Below, in pieces: positions 15,274-22,863 of a DNA stretch of 64,000 nucleotides (position 1 is its first letter; each line of letters begins with the position of its first letter). The notes below the pieces were generated by a model. That model made no database searches and was not told the origin of the DNA. It saw only the letters and a list, made by a program, of their open reading frames with translations. A program made the translations under genes and the position numbers. The stretch covers positions 537,798 to 601,797 of the forward strand of contig NZ_JTDB02000004.1 in assembly GCF_000785435.2 (NCBI RefSeq). Direction: 5' to 3'. The stretch comes from Paraburkholderia sacchari (lineage in GTDB: Bacteria > Pseudomonadota > Gammaproteobacteria > Burkholderiales > Burkholderiaceae).

Positions 15274-17283
15274 TTAGCGTGCGCCGCCGTCCACCGGGGC
15301 CTCGGCGCCTGACACATCGCTCTCGGGCGGCGTGTGCCGGTTACTGTCCACAAGCGGCAGCCAGACCACGATTTCGGCGCCGCCACCGCTGCGCAGCGCG
15401 GCGCTCACGTGCCCGCCGTGCGCTTCGACGATGGAGCGCACGATCGACAGCCCCAGTCCCATGCCGTGCGGTTTGGTCGTATAGAACGGCTCGAACAACT
15501 GCTCGGGGCGAGAGACGCGAAAGCCGCTGCCGCGATCCGCAACCACGATTTCAACGCCTTTGCCCACCTGCCTCGTCGCGAGAGTCAGCACGCGGTCGGC
15601 GGGCGCCGAATCGTGCATGGCATCCATCGCGTTCACCGCCAGATTGAGCAGGATCTGCTGAAGCTGAACATGGTCGCCCATGACTTCGAGATCTCCGGCC
15701 GCGAATTGCGCATCGATGCGCATCGCGCGCCGCCGTGCTTCGGGCTCGATGAGCGGCAGCGAGTCCTCGAGCGTGGCGTCGGCCGGGATCGGCGCGAACT
15801 CGATGCTCTGCTTTTGCAGCAACGCGCGCAGGCGCTGCACGACGTCGTTGGCCCGCAAGGCGTCGCGCTTGACGTCGGAGAGAATCTCCTGGAGTTCGCC
15901 CACGTCGGCGTGCTGCGAAGTCACAAGCATTTCGGCGGCGTCCGTGTTGCTCAGGATTGCCCCCAGCGGCTGGCCGACCTCATGCGCGATCGAAGCGCTC
16001 AATTCGCCCGCAGCCGCAAAGCGTGCCGCGCGCGCAAGCTCGCTGCCGCGCGCGGCCGCCTCGGCTTCGGCATCGCGCCGCTTGCGGCGCTGCGCCAGCA
16101 AGGCGACGATCGTGATCGCCTGCGCGATCAACACCGCCAGCAGCGTCAGCATCGTGCCGCGATACTCGCGAAAGATCGACGGCGGGAAATTGATGAGTTT
16201 GCAGTCGGGCGGCAGGTTCGAGACCGACAAGCCAAAACGTTCGAGCTCGGCAACGTTTGCCACGCAGCGCGCCGGCATGGGCGGCAGCGCGACGTTGATG
16301 AATTTCCCGCCGTTACGCAGGATCGCAACTGCGGCCTTCCCCGTGTTGGTGCCGTTGTCGGCGAGATCGTAGACGACACCGGCGGTAATGCCGCCCTCGA
16401 TATAGGTGGAATACCAGCCATAGATAGGCGCCTGGCTCGCCTGCACCATGGACGGCAGAAGCTGATACGGAAAGTAGCGATGGCCTTGCTTGTCCCGGTA
16501 GACCGTCGTGTAGATCACCGCGTCGTCTTTTCCTAGCCCCGCGAGCCGCTTCTCCAGCTCGCCCAGCCCGAGCCCTTCCCAGCGCTCCACCGTCGTCCAG
16601 CGCCCCGGTTCCCGGTTCGCCGTGCGGATCACGCGATCGATCATTTCCGTATCCACGTCGGTCACGCCGCCCACGACGATAAGGCGATGCGCCCGAGGCT
16701 GAAGCGTCTGCGCGAGCGCGAGCGTCTTGCCGACATCGGTGCTGAACGGCAGCAACGCGATGCCTGGCGGCAACGGGTGCTGCGCGATCCAGTTGTCCGC
16801 CATGCTCGAAAACAAAATAGGCGTGCCGGGCCAGAGTTGCGCGCGATGCTGCAATACAAATTCGCCACCATGCGTGCCGATCGCAATGACGAGGTCGACG
16901 CGCTGTCCCTTGTACTTCTTTTGCATCAGCGCGAGGAATTCCTGCGTGAGATCCTCGCCACCGAAACGAAATCCATCGATTGAGTCGAGATAGACTTCGG
17001 CGCCACCGGGCATTTCGGCGTCGAGCACGTTGCGAATGGCGCGGATCTGCACGAACGCGGCCGGCTGGCTGGGGTCAGCGCCGGTCAATAGCAGCACGCG
17101 AGCGGGTTCGGCCGCCATCGAGGCGGTGGCAGTGGCCGCGCCCAAACAGCAAAGCAACAGCCCGATTCGGACCGCACTGGCCAGCAGCGCGACCGCGCCG
17201 CGCGCCAATGCATGAAGAGCCCGCCACACGCCAGGCATGCGCGAGCGCCACGCTTTAACGGGGTATCCGGAGGCTTGTTCCAT
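15274..17283 (-). CDS. sensor histidine kinase with periplasmic substrate-binding-like domain
   Basis: 669 residues. A membrane anchor/signal near 28-55 is followed by a periplasmic region of about 320 residues (RVLLLTGADPSQPAAFVQI, VDLVIAIGTHGGEF, GIALLPFSTDVGKTL, PIYGWYSTYIEGG) resembling the ABC-transporter substrate-binding family PF04392, then a second helix near 374-395 (TLLAVLIAQAITIVALLAQ). The cytoplasmic kinase has an H-box with the phospho-accepting His near 434 (SIAHEVGQPLGAILSN), N-box LLNLAVNAMDAM, G1 ADRGSGF and G2 GMGLGLSIV, all intact. It should sense a small extracytoplasmic ligand and phosphorylate a FixJ-type regulator; the one coded 392 bases upstream on the same strand is the obvious partner. 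The start at 17283 is chosen for the signal region; no clear ribosome site is seen. Confidence 0.92.
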   Translation of the reverse strand: MEQASGYPVKAWRSRMPGVWRALHALARGAVALLASAVRIGLLLCCLGAATATASMAAEPARVLLLTGADPSQPAAFVQIRAIRNVLDAEMPGGAEVYLDSIDGFRFGGEDLTQEFLALMQKKYKGQRVDLVIAIGTHGGEFVLQHRAQLWPGTPILFSSMADNWIAQHPLPPGIALLPFSTDVGKTLALAQTLQPRAHRLIVVGGVTDVDTEMIDRVIRTANREPGRWTTVERWEGLGLGELEKRLAGLGKDDAVIYTTVYRDKQGHRYFPYQLLPSMVQASQAPIYGWYSTYIEGGITAGVVYDLADNGTNTGKAAVAILRNGGKFINVALPPMPARCVANVAELERFGLSVSNLPPDCKLINFPPSIFREYRGTMLTLLAVLIAQAITIVALLAQRRKRRDAEAEAAARGSELARAARFAAAGELSASIAHEVGQPLGAILSNTDAAEMLVTSQHADVGELQEILSDVKRDALRANDVVQRLRALLQKQSIEFAPIPADATLEDSLPLIEPEARRRAMRIDAQFAAGDLEVMGDHVQLQQILLNLAVNAMDAMHDSAPADRVLTLATRQVGKGVEIVVADRGSGFRVSRPEQLFEPFYTTKPHGMGLGLSIVRSIVEAHGGHVSAALRSGGGAEIVVWLPLVDSNRHTPPESDVSGAEAPVDGGAR

Positions 17284-17675
17284 TCGAACGGTAATGGCGA
17301 TTACTGCTGGCAACCATTGCACTGAACTGCGTGATGCCCCATGCCGGGGCAGCGCGGAAATGAGGCGATCGGGATCGATCACGCCGATTGCGTAATGTTA
17401 ATTGGATATTGGCCGTTGTCCAGTTCAATCCACGGACGAAACAGTCTAATTGACTGTATGCGCGGCAACGGCTGGCGACAAAAAATACCCGAAATAAGTA
17501 GCGCCAGTCCTTGTTTTCAATAACCGAAGCGCGGCTGCAATTGCGCGATTGCGGAATAGCTTATTCCACATGGGAATTAGCGGCACGCCGGTGAGAGACA
17601 TTCGGCGCATCGGGCGCGAATATTCGCGCTCCGGAAAATCAAGCGGATTCGTGCGCTGCCACACGTAAATAAACG
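17284..17675 (-). promoter_or_regulatory. 392-base kinase upstream region with GGGGCA inverted repeat
   Basis: No convincing gene lies between regulator and kinase. TGCCCC-ATGCC-GGGGCA (17335-17351) is an inverted pair of the same half-site seen in the GGGCAA boxes, 52 bases before the kinase start, which could be an autoregulatory site. The rest is A/T-richer than the coding regions around it, and a 72-codon open frame in it shows no ribosome site or recognisable domain. Confidence 0.35.
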
Positions 17676-18290
17676 CTACTGCATGAGCGGCATGCTTATC
17701 ATCGATTCGGCGCGGCGCAGCAATTCGGCCAGCGAGGTGGCCTCGAACTTTTGCATCAACCCGGCCCGGCAGCTTTTGATCGTGCGCTCGGAAAGCCCGA
17801 GCTGCGCGGCAATCTGCTTGTTGCGCAGCCCGCCGACGATGCCGCGCAGCACGGCCTTCTCGCGCTCGCCAAGGTCGACGCAGGGCTTTCCGCCTGCCGC
17901 AGGCGCGTCGTGCAGCGGAGCCTGTAGCGCCGCATCGAGCGCGTCGAACAACGCGCGCCGGTCGAACGGCTTGAGCAGGAAGTCGATAGCGCCCGCCTTC
18001 ATGGCCTTGACCGTTCTGGGAACGTCGCTATAGGCGCTCATGAAAACCACGGGCAACGCGCGCGGATGGCGCAACAGCGCCTGCTGAAGCTCCAGCCCGC
18101 TCGGCCCGCCCAACTCGAGATCGAGCAGGATGCAGCCCTGGCGCGCATCCGGCTCGCTGACCAGATATTCGCCCGCGGACGCATAATCGCGCACGTCATA
18201 ACCGGCGCCGTGGAGAAGGCGCCTTAATGCAACTCGCATTGACGCGTCGTCGTCCACAACGTGAATCACCGTATTTTTATGCTCGATCAC
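17676..18290 (-). CDS. FixJ-type response regulator (receiver plus LuxR HTH)
   Basis: 204 residues. The receiver has the acidic pair in VVDDDASMR, phospho-acceptor Asp in GCILLDLELGG and the lysine in LLKPFDR; the C-terminal LuxR/FixJ helix-turn-helix reads EREKAVLRGIVGGLRNKQIA and LSERTIKSCRAGLMQKF. It is a dimerising DNA-binding regulator. The GTG at 18290 has GGAGAG 5 bases upstream; an ATG at 18326 is the alternative. It precedes the sensor kinase on the same strand with a 392-base gap. It is a close paralogue of the regulator at 42990-43586 (shared LQQALLR, LPVVFMS, AVKAMKAG-like segments), so both may recognise similar DNA. Confidence 0.93.
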   Translation of the reverse strand: MIEHKNTVIHVVDDDASMRVALRRLLHGAGYDVRDYASAGEYLVSEPDARQGCILLDLELGGPSGLELQQALLRHPRALPVVFMSAYSDVPRTVKAMKAGAIDFLLKPFDRRALFDALDAALQAPLHDAPAAGGKPCVDLGEREKAVLRGIVGGLRNKQIAAQLGLSERTIKSCRAGLMQKFEATSLAELLRRAESMISMPLMQ

Positions 18291-18563
18291 GGCTCTCTCC
18301 AATGTCGTGCGGCGCACCGATTTCATTCGGGTACCGCCACAATCTTAGACGATAAGCACGCGGGTCGTAAGCTAACGTCATATCAACCCGGTATTCGCCG
18401 CCGCACGCACGTTTATATCAGCAATTCAAAATCTGCACACCGGGTCTGCCAATAATGTATTCGTTCTTACCCTGGGCGGGAAGCACGGGCGCAAGTGTAC
18501 ACTCCGATTGCGAAGACCCGGAGCTTTTGCGTAAAAGGCACAAAAAAGCCAAAAGGGCCGAAT

Positions 18564-18600
18564 AAAAAAACGAGTACCGGGCCAATTGGCCCGGCCCGGT
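18564..18600 (-). terminator. strong terminator-like hairpin in regulator leader
   Basis: On the minus strand, arms ACCGGGCC and GGCCCGGT (8 base pairs; 18593-18600 and 18576-18583) are followed by ACTCG and seven T residues. The core CCGGGCCAATTGGCCCGG (18577-18594) is itself a perfect palindrome. No gene ends here on the minus strand: it lies 274 bases upstream of the FixJ-type regulator and is divergent from the DUF2252 gene, so it is a candidate leader attenuator or the end of a small RNA. The remaining sequence between 18291 and 18839 shows no convincing gene. Confidence 0.6.
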
Positions 18601-18839
18601 CTCGGTCATGCCGAACACCTGGTAAAACCGCTCACTGCGATACTCCGCCATGAGTTGCCGTGCCGTAATCGGTCAACAGGGGTTTCCCATGAAGCGCCCG
18701 CACGCTCGCAATACGATCAAAGGGTTCGATGCTAGACTTCTTGCCGTCGGCCTCAGCCTGTCACGGGTCCGACGGTGTGCCGCCAGGCACAACCACACCG
18801 CTCGCGCTTCGTCGCAATCAACAAGATAAAGGTGTCCTC

Positions 18840-20252
18840 ATGGCAGAAATACCAAACTTGGAAACGCGGCAGACCGCCGGCCGCGCGGCGCGGAAAAATG
18901 CCAAGCGATCCATGCACGCCAAGGTCGGCAATGTCGACCGCGACCCGATTGCATTGCTCCAGCAAAACAGCGCGGGACGCGTGGACGCACTCATTCCGCT
19001 GCGCTATGGGCGCATGTCGGTTTCGCCCTTTACTTTCTTTCGCGGCAGCGCGATTCTCCAGGCCCACGATCTGTCCGGCACCGTCAATTCTGGCATTGTG
19101 TTTCCGATCTGCGGCGACGCGCACCTCATGAATTTCGGCGGGTTCGCCACGCCCGAACGGCAACTCGTGTTCGACCTCAACGACTTCGACGAAGTCGCGG
19201 TCGGCCCGTGGGAATGGGACGTGAAGCGGCTCTCGGCGAGTCTCGCCATCGCGGGCCAGCACATGGGCATCGGGCGCGGGCCGATCAGCGAATTCATAGC
19301 CACCGCCGTGCGCGAGTACTGCGACCGCATGCGCGAATATTCGGAGTACAGCACGCTCGATCTCTGGCACGAGATCGTCACGTTCGAGCGCATGATCGAA
19401 AGCGCCGAAAGCGAGGATGGGCGGCGTGCGATCATCAAGGCCAAAGAAAAAGCGGAAGGTCGCACCAGCGAAAGCATGCTGACGAAAATGGCGGCCCAGA
19501 TGGACGGTCAGTGGGTTCTGCAAGACGCCCCGCCCGCGCTGTTTCACCCCGTCGGTCCCAATACGCTGCTCGGCAAGCATGAAGCGTGGTCGAACACGCA
19601 GGCCTGGGAAAACAAGCTCGCTGCCGCGTTCGATGCATACCTCGATACGCTGTCGCCCGAGCGCCGCGCGCTCGTCGGGCAATTCGCGCTGCAGGACGTG
19701 GCGTTCAAGGTCGTGGGGGTCGGCAGCGTGGGGACCTTCTGTCTCGTGATGCTGCTCATCGACAGTCACGGCAAACCGCTCTTCCTGCAGGTGAAGCAGG
19801 CGCGCGAGTCGGTGATCGCACAGCACTTCACCGCCGACGGGCTCGCGCACCAGGGCCAGCGCGTCGTGACCGGGCAGCGGCTGCTCCAGGCGGCCAGCGA
19901 CGCATTCCTCGGCTGGACCACCGGACCCGCTAATCGCTACTTCTATATTCGCCAGTTGCGCGACATGAAGATATCGGCCGAAGTCGAGCGCATGGACAAC
20001 AATCTGCTCAAGGGCTACGCACGCCTGTGCGGCTGGGCGCTCGCCCGCGCCCACGCGAAGGCGAGCGGCAAGGCGGTGGAAATTTCGGCTTATATGGGCA
20101 ACGGCGACCGCTTTGCAGAAGCGCTGACCGAATACGCGTTCGCCTACGCCGAGCAAAACGAGAAGGATTACGAGACCTTCATCAAGGCATGCCGCTCGCG
20201 CAAGCTCGAAGCCCGCAGCGACGAAGACATGGCCGCGGACTTCCGCGTCTGA
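18840..20252 (+). CDS. DUF2252 family protein
   Basis: 470 residues covering the full DUF2252 domain. Diagnostic segments are FTFFRGSA, ICGDAHLMNFGGF and LVFDLNDFDEVAVGPWEWD in the first third, and FLQVKQARESV and WALARAHAKASG further on. GDxHxxN plus D-N-D-F-D resembles the catalytic loop of protein-kinase-like/aminoglycoside phosphotransferase folds, so a phosphotransferase activity is possible, but no substrate is established for the family. ATG 18840 is selected because AAAGGTG precedes it and earlier codons lack family similarity. No signal peptide. It stands alone between the regulator and the sulfatase maturase, convergent with the latter (76-base gap). Confidence 0.9.
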   Translation: MAEIPNLETRQTAGRAARKNAKRSMHAKVGNVDRDPIALLQQNSAGRVDALIPLRYGRMSVSPFTFFRGSAILQAHDLSGTVNSGIVFPICGDAHLMNFGGFATPERQLVFDLNDFDEVAVGPWEWDVKRLSASLAIAGQHMGIGRGPISEFIATAVREYCDRMREYSEYSTLDLWHEIVTFERMIESAESEDGRRAIIKAKEKAEGRTSESMLTKMAAQMDGQWVLQDAPPALFHPVGPNTLLGKHEAWSNTQAWENKLAAAFDAYLDTLSPERRALVGQFALQDVAFKVVGVGSVGTFCLVMLLIDSHGKPLFLQVKQARESVIAQHFTADGLAHQGQRVVTGQRLLQAASDAFLGWTTGPANRYFYIRQLRDMKISAEVERMDNNLLKGYARLCGWALARAHAKASGKAVEISAYMGNGDRFAEALTEYAFAYAEQNEKDYETFIKACRSRKLEARSDEDMAADFRV

Positions 20253-20328
20253 AGCGAAGCACTATGGCCCTTGCAGGCCGTTCCATGCGAGACCCTGCGC
20301 GTCTCGCATGGATTATGCCCGTGGCCCC

Positions 20329-21615
20329 TCAGGCCGGGCGCGCGGCTAGTTGACGGAGCGTCGGTCCCGCGTGATCGTGAAAGCGGCGGATGCCAGAGCA
20401 CAGATAATTGAGTCCGGGCTCGCCTTCCGGACTCCGAATAAAGCGGTTCTTCGGGCACTCGCCCCAGCACAGTTTCAGATGCTTGCATTGGCGGCAATAC
20501 GCCGGCAATGCATCGCGCTTGGCGTAACCAAACTTCTGCTGACGGGTTGAAAACGCCATTTCGCCAAGGTGCGTGTCGCGAATGTTGCCCAGCGCGTAGT
20601 CGGGGTAAACGTAGTGATCGCACGAGTACACTTCGCCGTCGTGCTCGATGGCGAGCGCCTTGCCGCAAAATTCGGCGGTAATGCAGGTTTGCGCCGGCAT
20701 GCCCATGGTCTGCACCACAGCGGTCTCGAACAAATTGACCAGCACTCGCCCCACGTCCTTTTTGCACCACTCGTCGAAGGTTCGCGAGAGAAAGTAGCCC
20801 CAGTCGTCGGGGTCGACCGACCACTCGGTCACCACCGAGTCGTCGTTGCCGGGCTTCGCCGCACTGCTTCCCAGCACGGGCTGGCCATTCTCCGGCCAAT
20901 GCTGCGGCGCCACGCTGCGAAAATCCTTGGGCTCGACGCAAGGAATGAACTGCATATACGTGGAGCCGAGTTCGTTGCGAAGGAAACGATAAACGTCGAC
21001 AGGCCGTTTGGCGTTGATCCGGTTCACGACCGTCAACGTGTTGAATTGAACGCCGTGCTTGCGCATCAGGGCCGCGCCACGCATCACGTGATCGAACGTC
21101 GGGCGGCCCTTGCGATCCACGCGCATGGGATCGTGCAGTTCGCGCGGACCGTCGATGCTCAGACCCACCAGAAAGTCGTTTTCCTTCAGGAAGGCGCACC
21201 ATGCATCGTCCAGCAGCGTGCCGTTGGTTTGCAGGTCGTTCGAGATGCGCCGGCCCGGCGGCGTATAGCGCTTCTGAATCTCGACGATGTCGCGGAAGAA
21301 GTCGAGGCCGAGCATGGTCGGCTCGCCGCCCTGCCACGAGAAAATGACCTCGACGCCGTTTTGCGCTTCGATGTATTGCCGGATATAGCGCTCGAGTGTC
21401 GAAGGCCCCATGCGGCGCCCGCGGTGCTGTTCGAGCAAATGCTCCTTGTGGAGATAATAGCAATACGTACAGTCGATATTGCACGTCGAGCCAATCGGCT
21501 TGGCCATCGCGTGAAAACGCCCCTTTTGCGCGGGCGCCACCGGTTCGAGTCCGGCTGGACGTTCCGCGAAGAAGGTCACAGGGACCTCAACCGCCGCTTC
21601 ACTATTTTCGCGCAT
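20329..21615 (-). CDS. anaerobic-type sulfatase-maturating enzyme (radical SAM/SPASM)
   Basis: 428 residues. The radical-SAM cluster motif C45-N-I-D-C49-T-Y-C52 is followed by Y-YL-HK, as in anSME proteins; IFSWQGGEPTMLGLDFF is the conserved GGEP block; the C-terminal SPASM region carries CITAEFCGKALAIE, SCDHYVYPDYALGNI and CRQCKHLKLCWGECPKNRF for two auxiliary clusters. It oxidises the active-site Cys or Ser of a type I sulfatase to formylglycine in the cytoplasm before export. The substrate is surely the arylsulfatase coded two genes upstream. The start at 21615 has AGGGGA 6 bases upstream; a longer frame to 21663 is less likely. It is the last gene of the sulfatase operon. Confidence 0.95.
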   Translation of the reverse strand: MRENSEAAVEVPVTFFAERPAGLEPVAPAQKGRFHAMAKPIGSTCNIDCTYCYYLHKEHLLEQHRGRRMGPSTLERYIRQYIEAQNGVEVIFSWQGGEPTMLGLDFFRDIVEIQKRYTPPGRRISNDLQTNGTLLDDAWCAFLKENDFLVGLSIDGPRELHDPMRVDRKGRPTFDHVMRGAALMRKHGVQFNTLTVVNRINAKRPVDVYRFLRNELGSTYMQFIPCVEPKDFRSVAPQHWPENGQPVLGSSAAKPGNDDSVVTEWSVDPDDWGYFLSRTFDEWCKKDVGRVLVNLFETAVVQTMGMPAQTCITAEFCGKALAIEHDGEVYSCDHYVYPDYALGNIRDTHLGEMAFSTRQQKFGYAKRDALPAYCRQCKHLKLCWGECPKNRFIRSPEGEPGLNYLCSGIRRFHDHAGPTLRQLAARPA

Positions 21616-21670
21616 CTCAAGTCCCCTGCTATTCAACGCCATTGCATAACACCCAGCGCACAATTCACGA

Positions 21671-22747
21671 TTACTGCCCGTTCGATTTCGGCGCGGGATA
21701 AACGGTCTTCCAGTCCTGCTTCATGCTGACGACAACCCAGCCGCGCGCCTGCGCTTCGTCCCAGGCCTTGTCGAGCGTCGCCGATCCCGCCTTGCGGTCG
21801 TACGCGAATTCGCGCGCTGCATCATCATGATGGAGCAGCAGGCCGAGCGAAGGGTCGGTGCCTCCGGTCGTGTATTCGAGCATCTCGCGATCGCCATCGG
21901 AATTGCCAAACGCGAGAATCGGCCGGCGGCCGATCGCGCGGAAAATGCCCACGGGCTTGCCGGCCTTGTCGTCGATGAAGTCGAAGCCCGGCTGGCGAAC
22001 CAGCACCGGCTTGCCGTCGCGCACTTCGTACTTGAGCTTTTCCTCGGTGCCCACCATGTGCTCGGGCGCGATGCCATAGGCTTCGCTCGCCCAGACGCGC
22101 ATGAATTCCGCCGTGCCGCCCGACACGATCCAGACCGTGAAGCCGTTTGCTTTCAGCAGATCGAGCAATTCGAGCTGCGGCTGATAGACGAGATCCGTAT
22201 AGTGCCTGCCGAACTTGGGATGCTTCGCGCTCGCGAGCCATTTGCGGATGGACTCGTCGTATTCGTCGGTGGTCATGCCGCTGTTTGCCGTTTCGAGCAG
22301 TTGCAGCAGCGCTTTTTGATTCCTGGCGAGCGCGGCATTGTCGTGCGCCATCAGCGCCTTGAATGCAGGGTTTTTCTTCCACTCCGGATGTTGGGGCGCC
22401 ACCGCCTTGAGCTGGTCGATCATGAACAGCGCCTGGAACGGCATGGGCTGCTCGCTCCACAGCGTGCCGTCGTTGTCGAACACGGCGATGCGCGCCTCGG
22501 GCGGCACATAGGAGGGCGAGCCCGGTTTCGCTACATCGGCCACGAACTTGAGCACGGCGGCGCGCGCCGCGCTGTCCTGCCACGAAGGCAAGGCCGCAGC
22601 CGTGGGCGCGATAGCCGCAACCGGCTGCGAGGACGCCTGCGGCTCGTGACTGGCGCAAGCGCCGAGCGCGAAACATGCGCTTAGCGCGATGCCTGCAAGG
22701 CGCAGCATCGCGCCGCGCGAACGTTTATAGGGCTGGCTGGTGTGCAT
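21671..22747 (-). CDS. HAD-family phosphatase lipoprotein
   Basis: 358 residues. Lipoprotein signal (SACFALGAC, lipid Cys near 31) and a HAD phosphatase domain: motif I VFDNDGTLW (Asp91, Asp93), motif II in VWIVSGGTAEF, and motif IV LAFGNSDGDREML. The protein is similar in layout to phosphoserine-phosphatase-like acid phosphatases, but lipid-anchored in the periplasm or outer membrane. It lies between the arylsulfatase and its maturase on the same strand, so a role in dephosphorylating the same class of extracellular esters is plausible (inference). An alternative start at 22708 would keep the lipobox. Confidence 0.9.
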   Translation of the reverse strand: MHTSQPYKRSRGAMLRLAGIALSACFALGACASHEPQASSQPVAAIAPTAAALPSWQDSAARAAVLKFVADVAKPGSPSYVPPEARIAVFDNDGTLWSEQPMPFQALFMIDQLKAVAPQHPEWKKNPAFKALMAHDNAALARNQKALLQLLETANSGMTTDEYDESIRKWLASAKHPKFGRHYTDLVYQPQLELLDLLKANGFTVWIVSGGTAEFMRVWASEAYGIAPEHMVGTEEKLKYEVRDGKPVLVRQPGFDFIDDKAGKPVGIFRAIGRRPILAFGNSDGDREMLEYTTGGTDPSLGLLLHHDDAAREFAYDRKAGSATLDKAWDEAQARGWVVVSMKQDWKTVYPAPKSNGQ

Positions 22748-22784
22748 CGTGAATCCGATTGTTTTGCGTTACCCAAAAGGAAAT

Positions 22785-22831
22785 GCGGACAAGCGGTGCG
22801 CGCCGCCTGGGCGGCACTGCCGCTTGTCCGC
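22785..22831 (-). terminator. intercistronic nested stem-loop
   Basis: GCGGACAAGCGG (22785-22796) pairs perfectly with CCGCTTGTCCGC (22820-22831); an inner stem GCCGCC-TG-GGCGGC lies inside. On the minus strand it follows the arylsulfatase stop codon and is followed by ATTTCCTTTT, so it may act as a partial terminator or an RNA-stability element that sets sulfatase expression above that of the downstream HAD and maturase genes. Confidence 0.5.
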
Positions 22832-22863
22832 AACCTTAGCGCAATTCGCTATGGCTCAGTGCA

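Noticed and set aside
17446..17664. 72-codon minus-strand frame between regulator and kinase
   Set aside because: No ribosome site, no recognisable domain, and composition is more like non-coding DNA.
18418..18651. 77-codon minus-strand frame as an independent gene
   Set aside because: It runs across a strong terminator and has no family match; kept only as a possible leader peptide.
22066..22079. Further CCATAGG sequences, for example in the HAD gene
   Set aside because: They lie in coding DNA and lack the GGGCAA half-sites at the required spacing.
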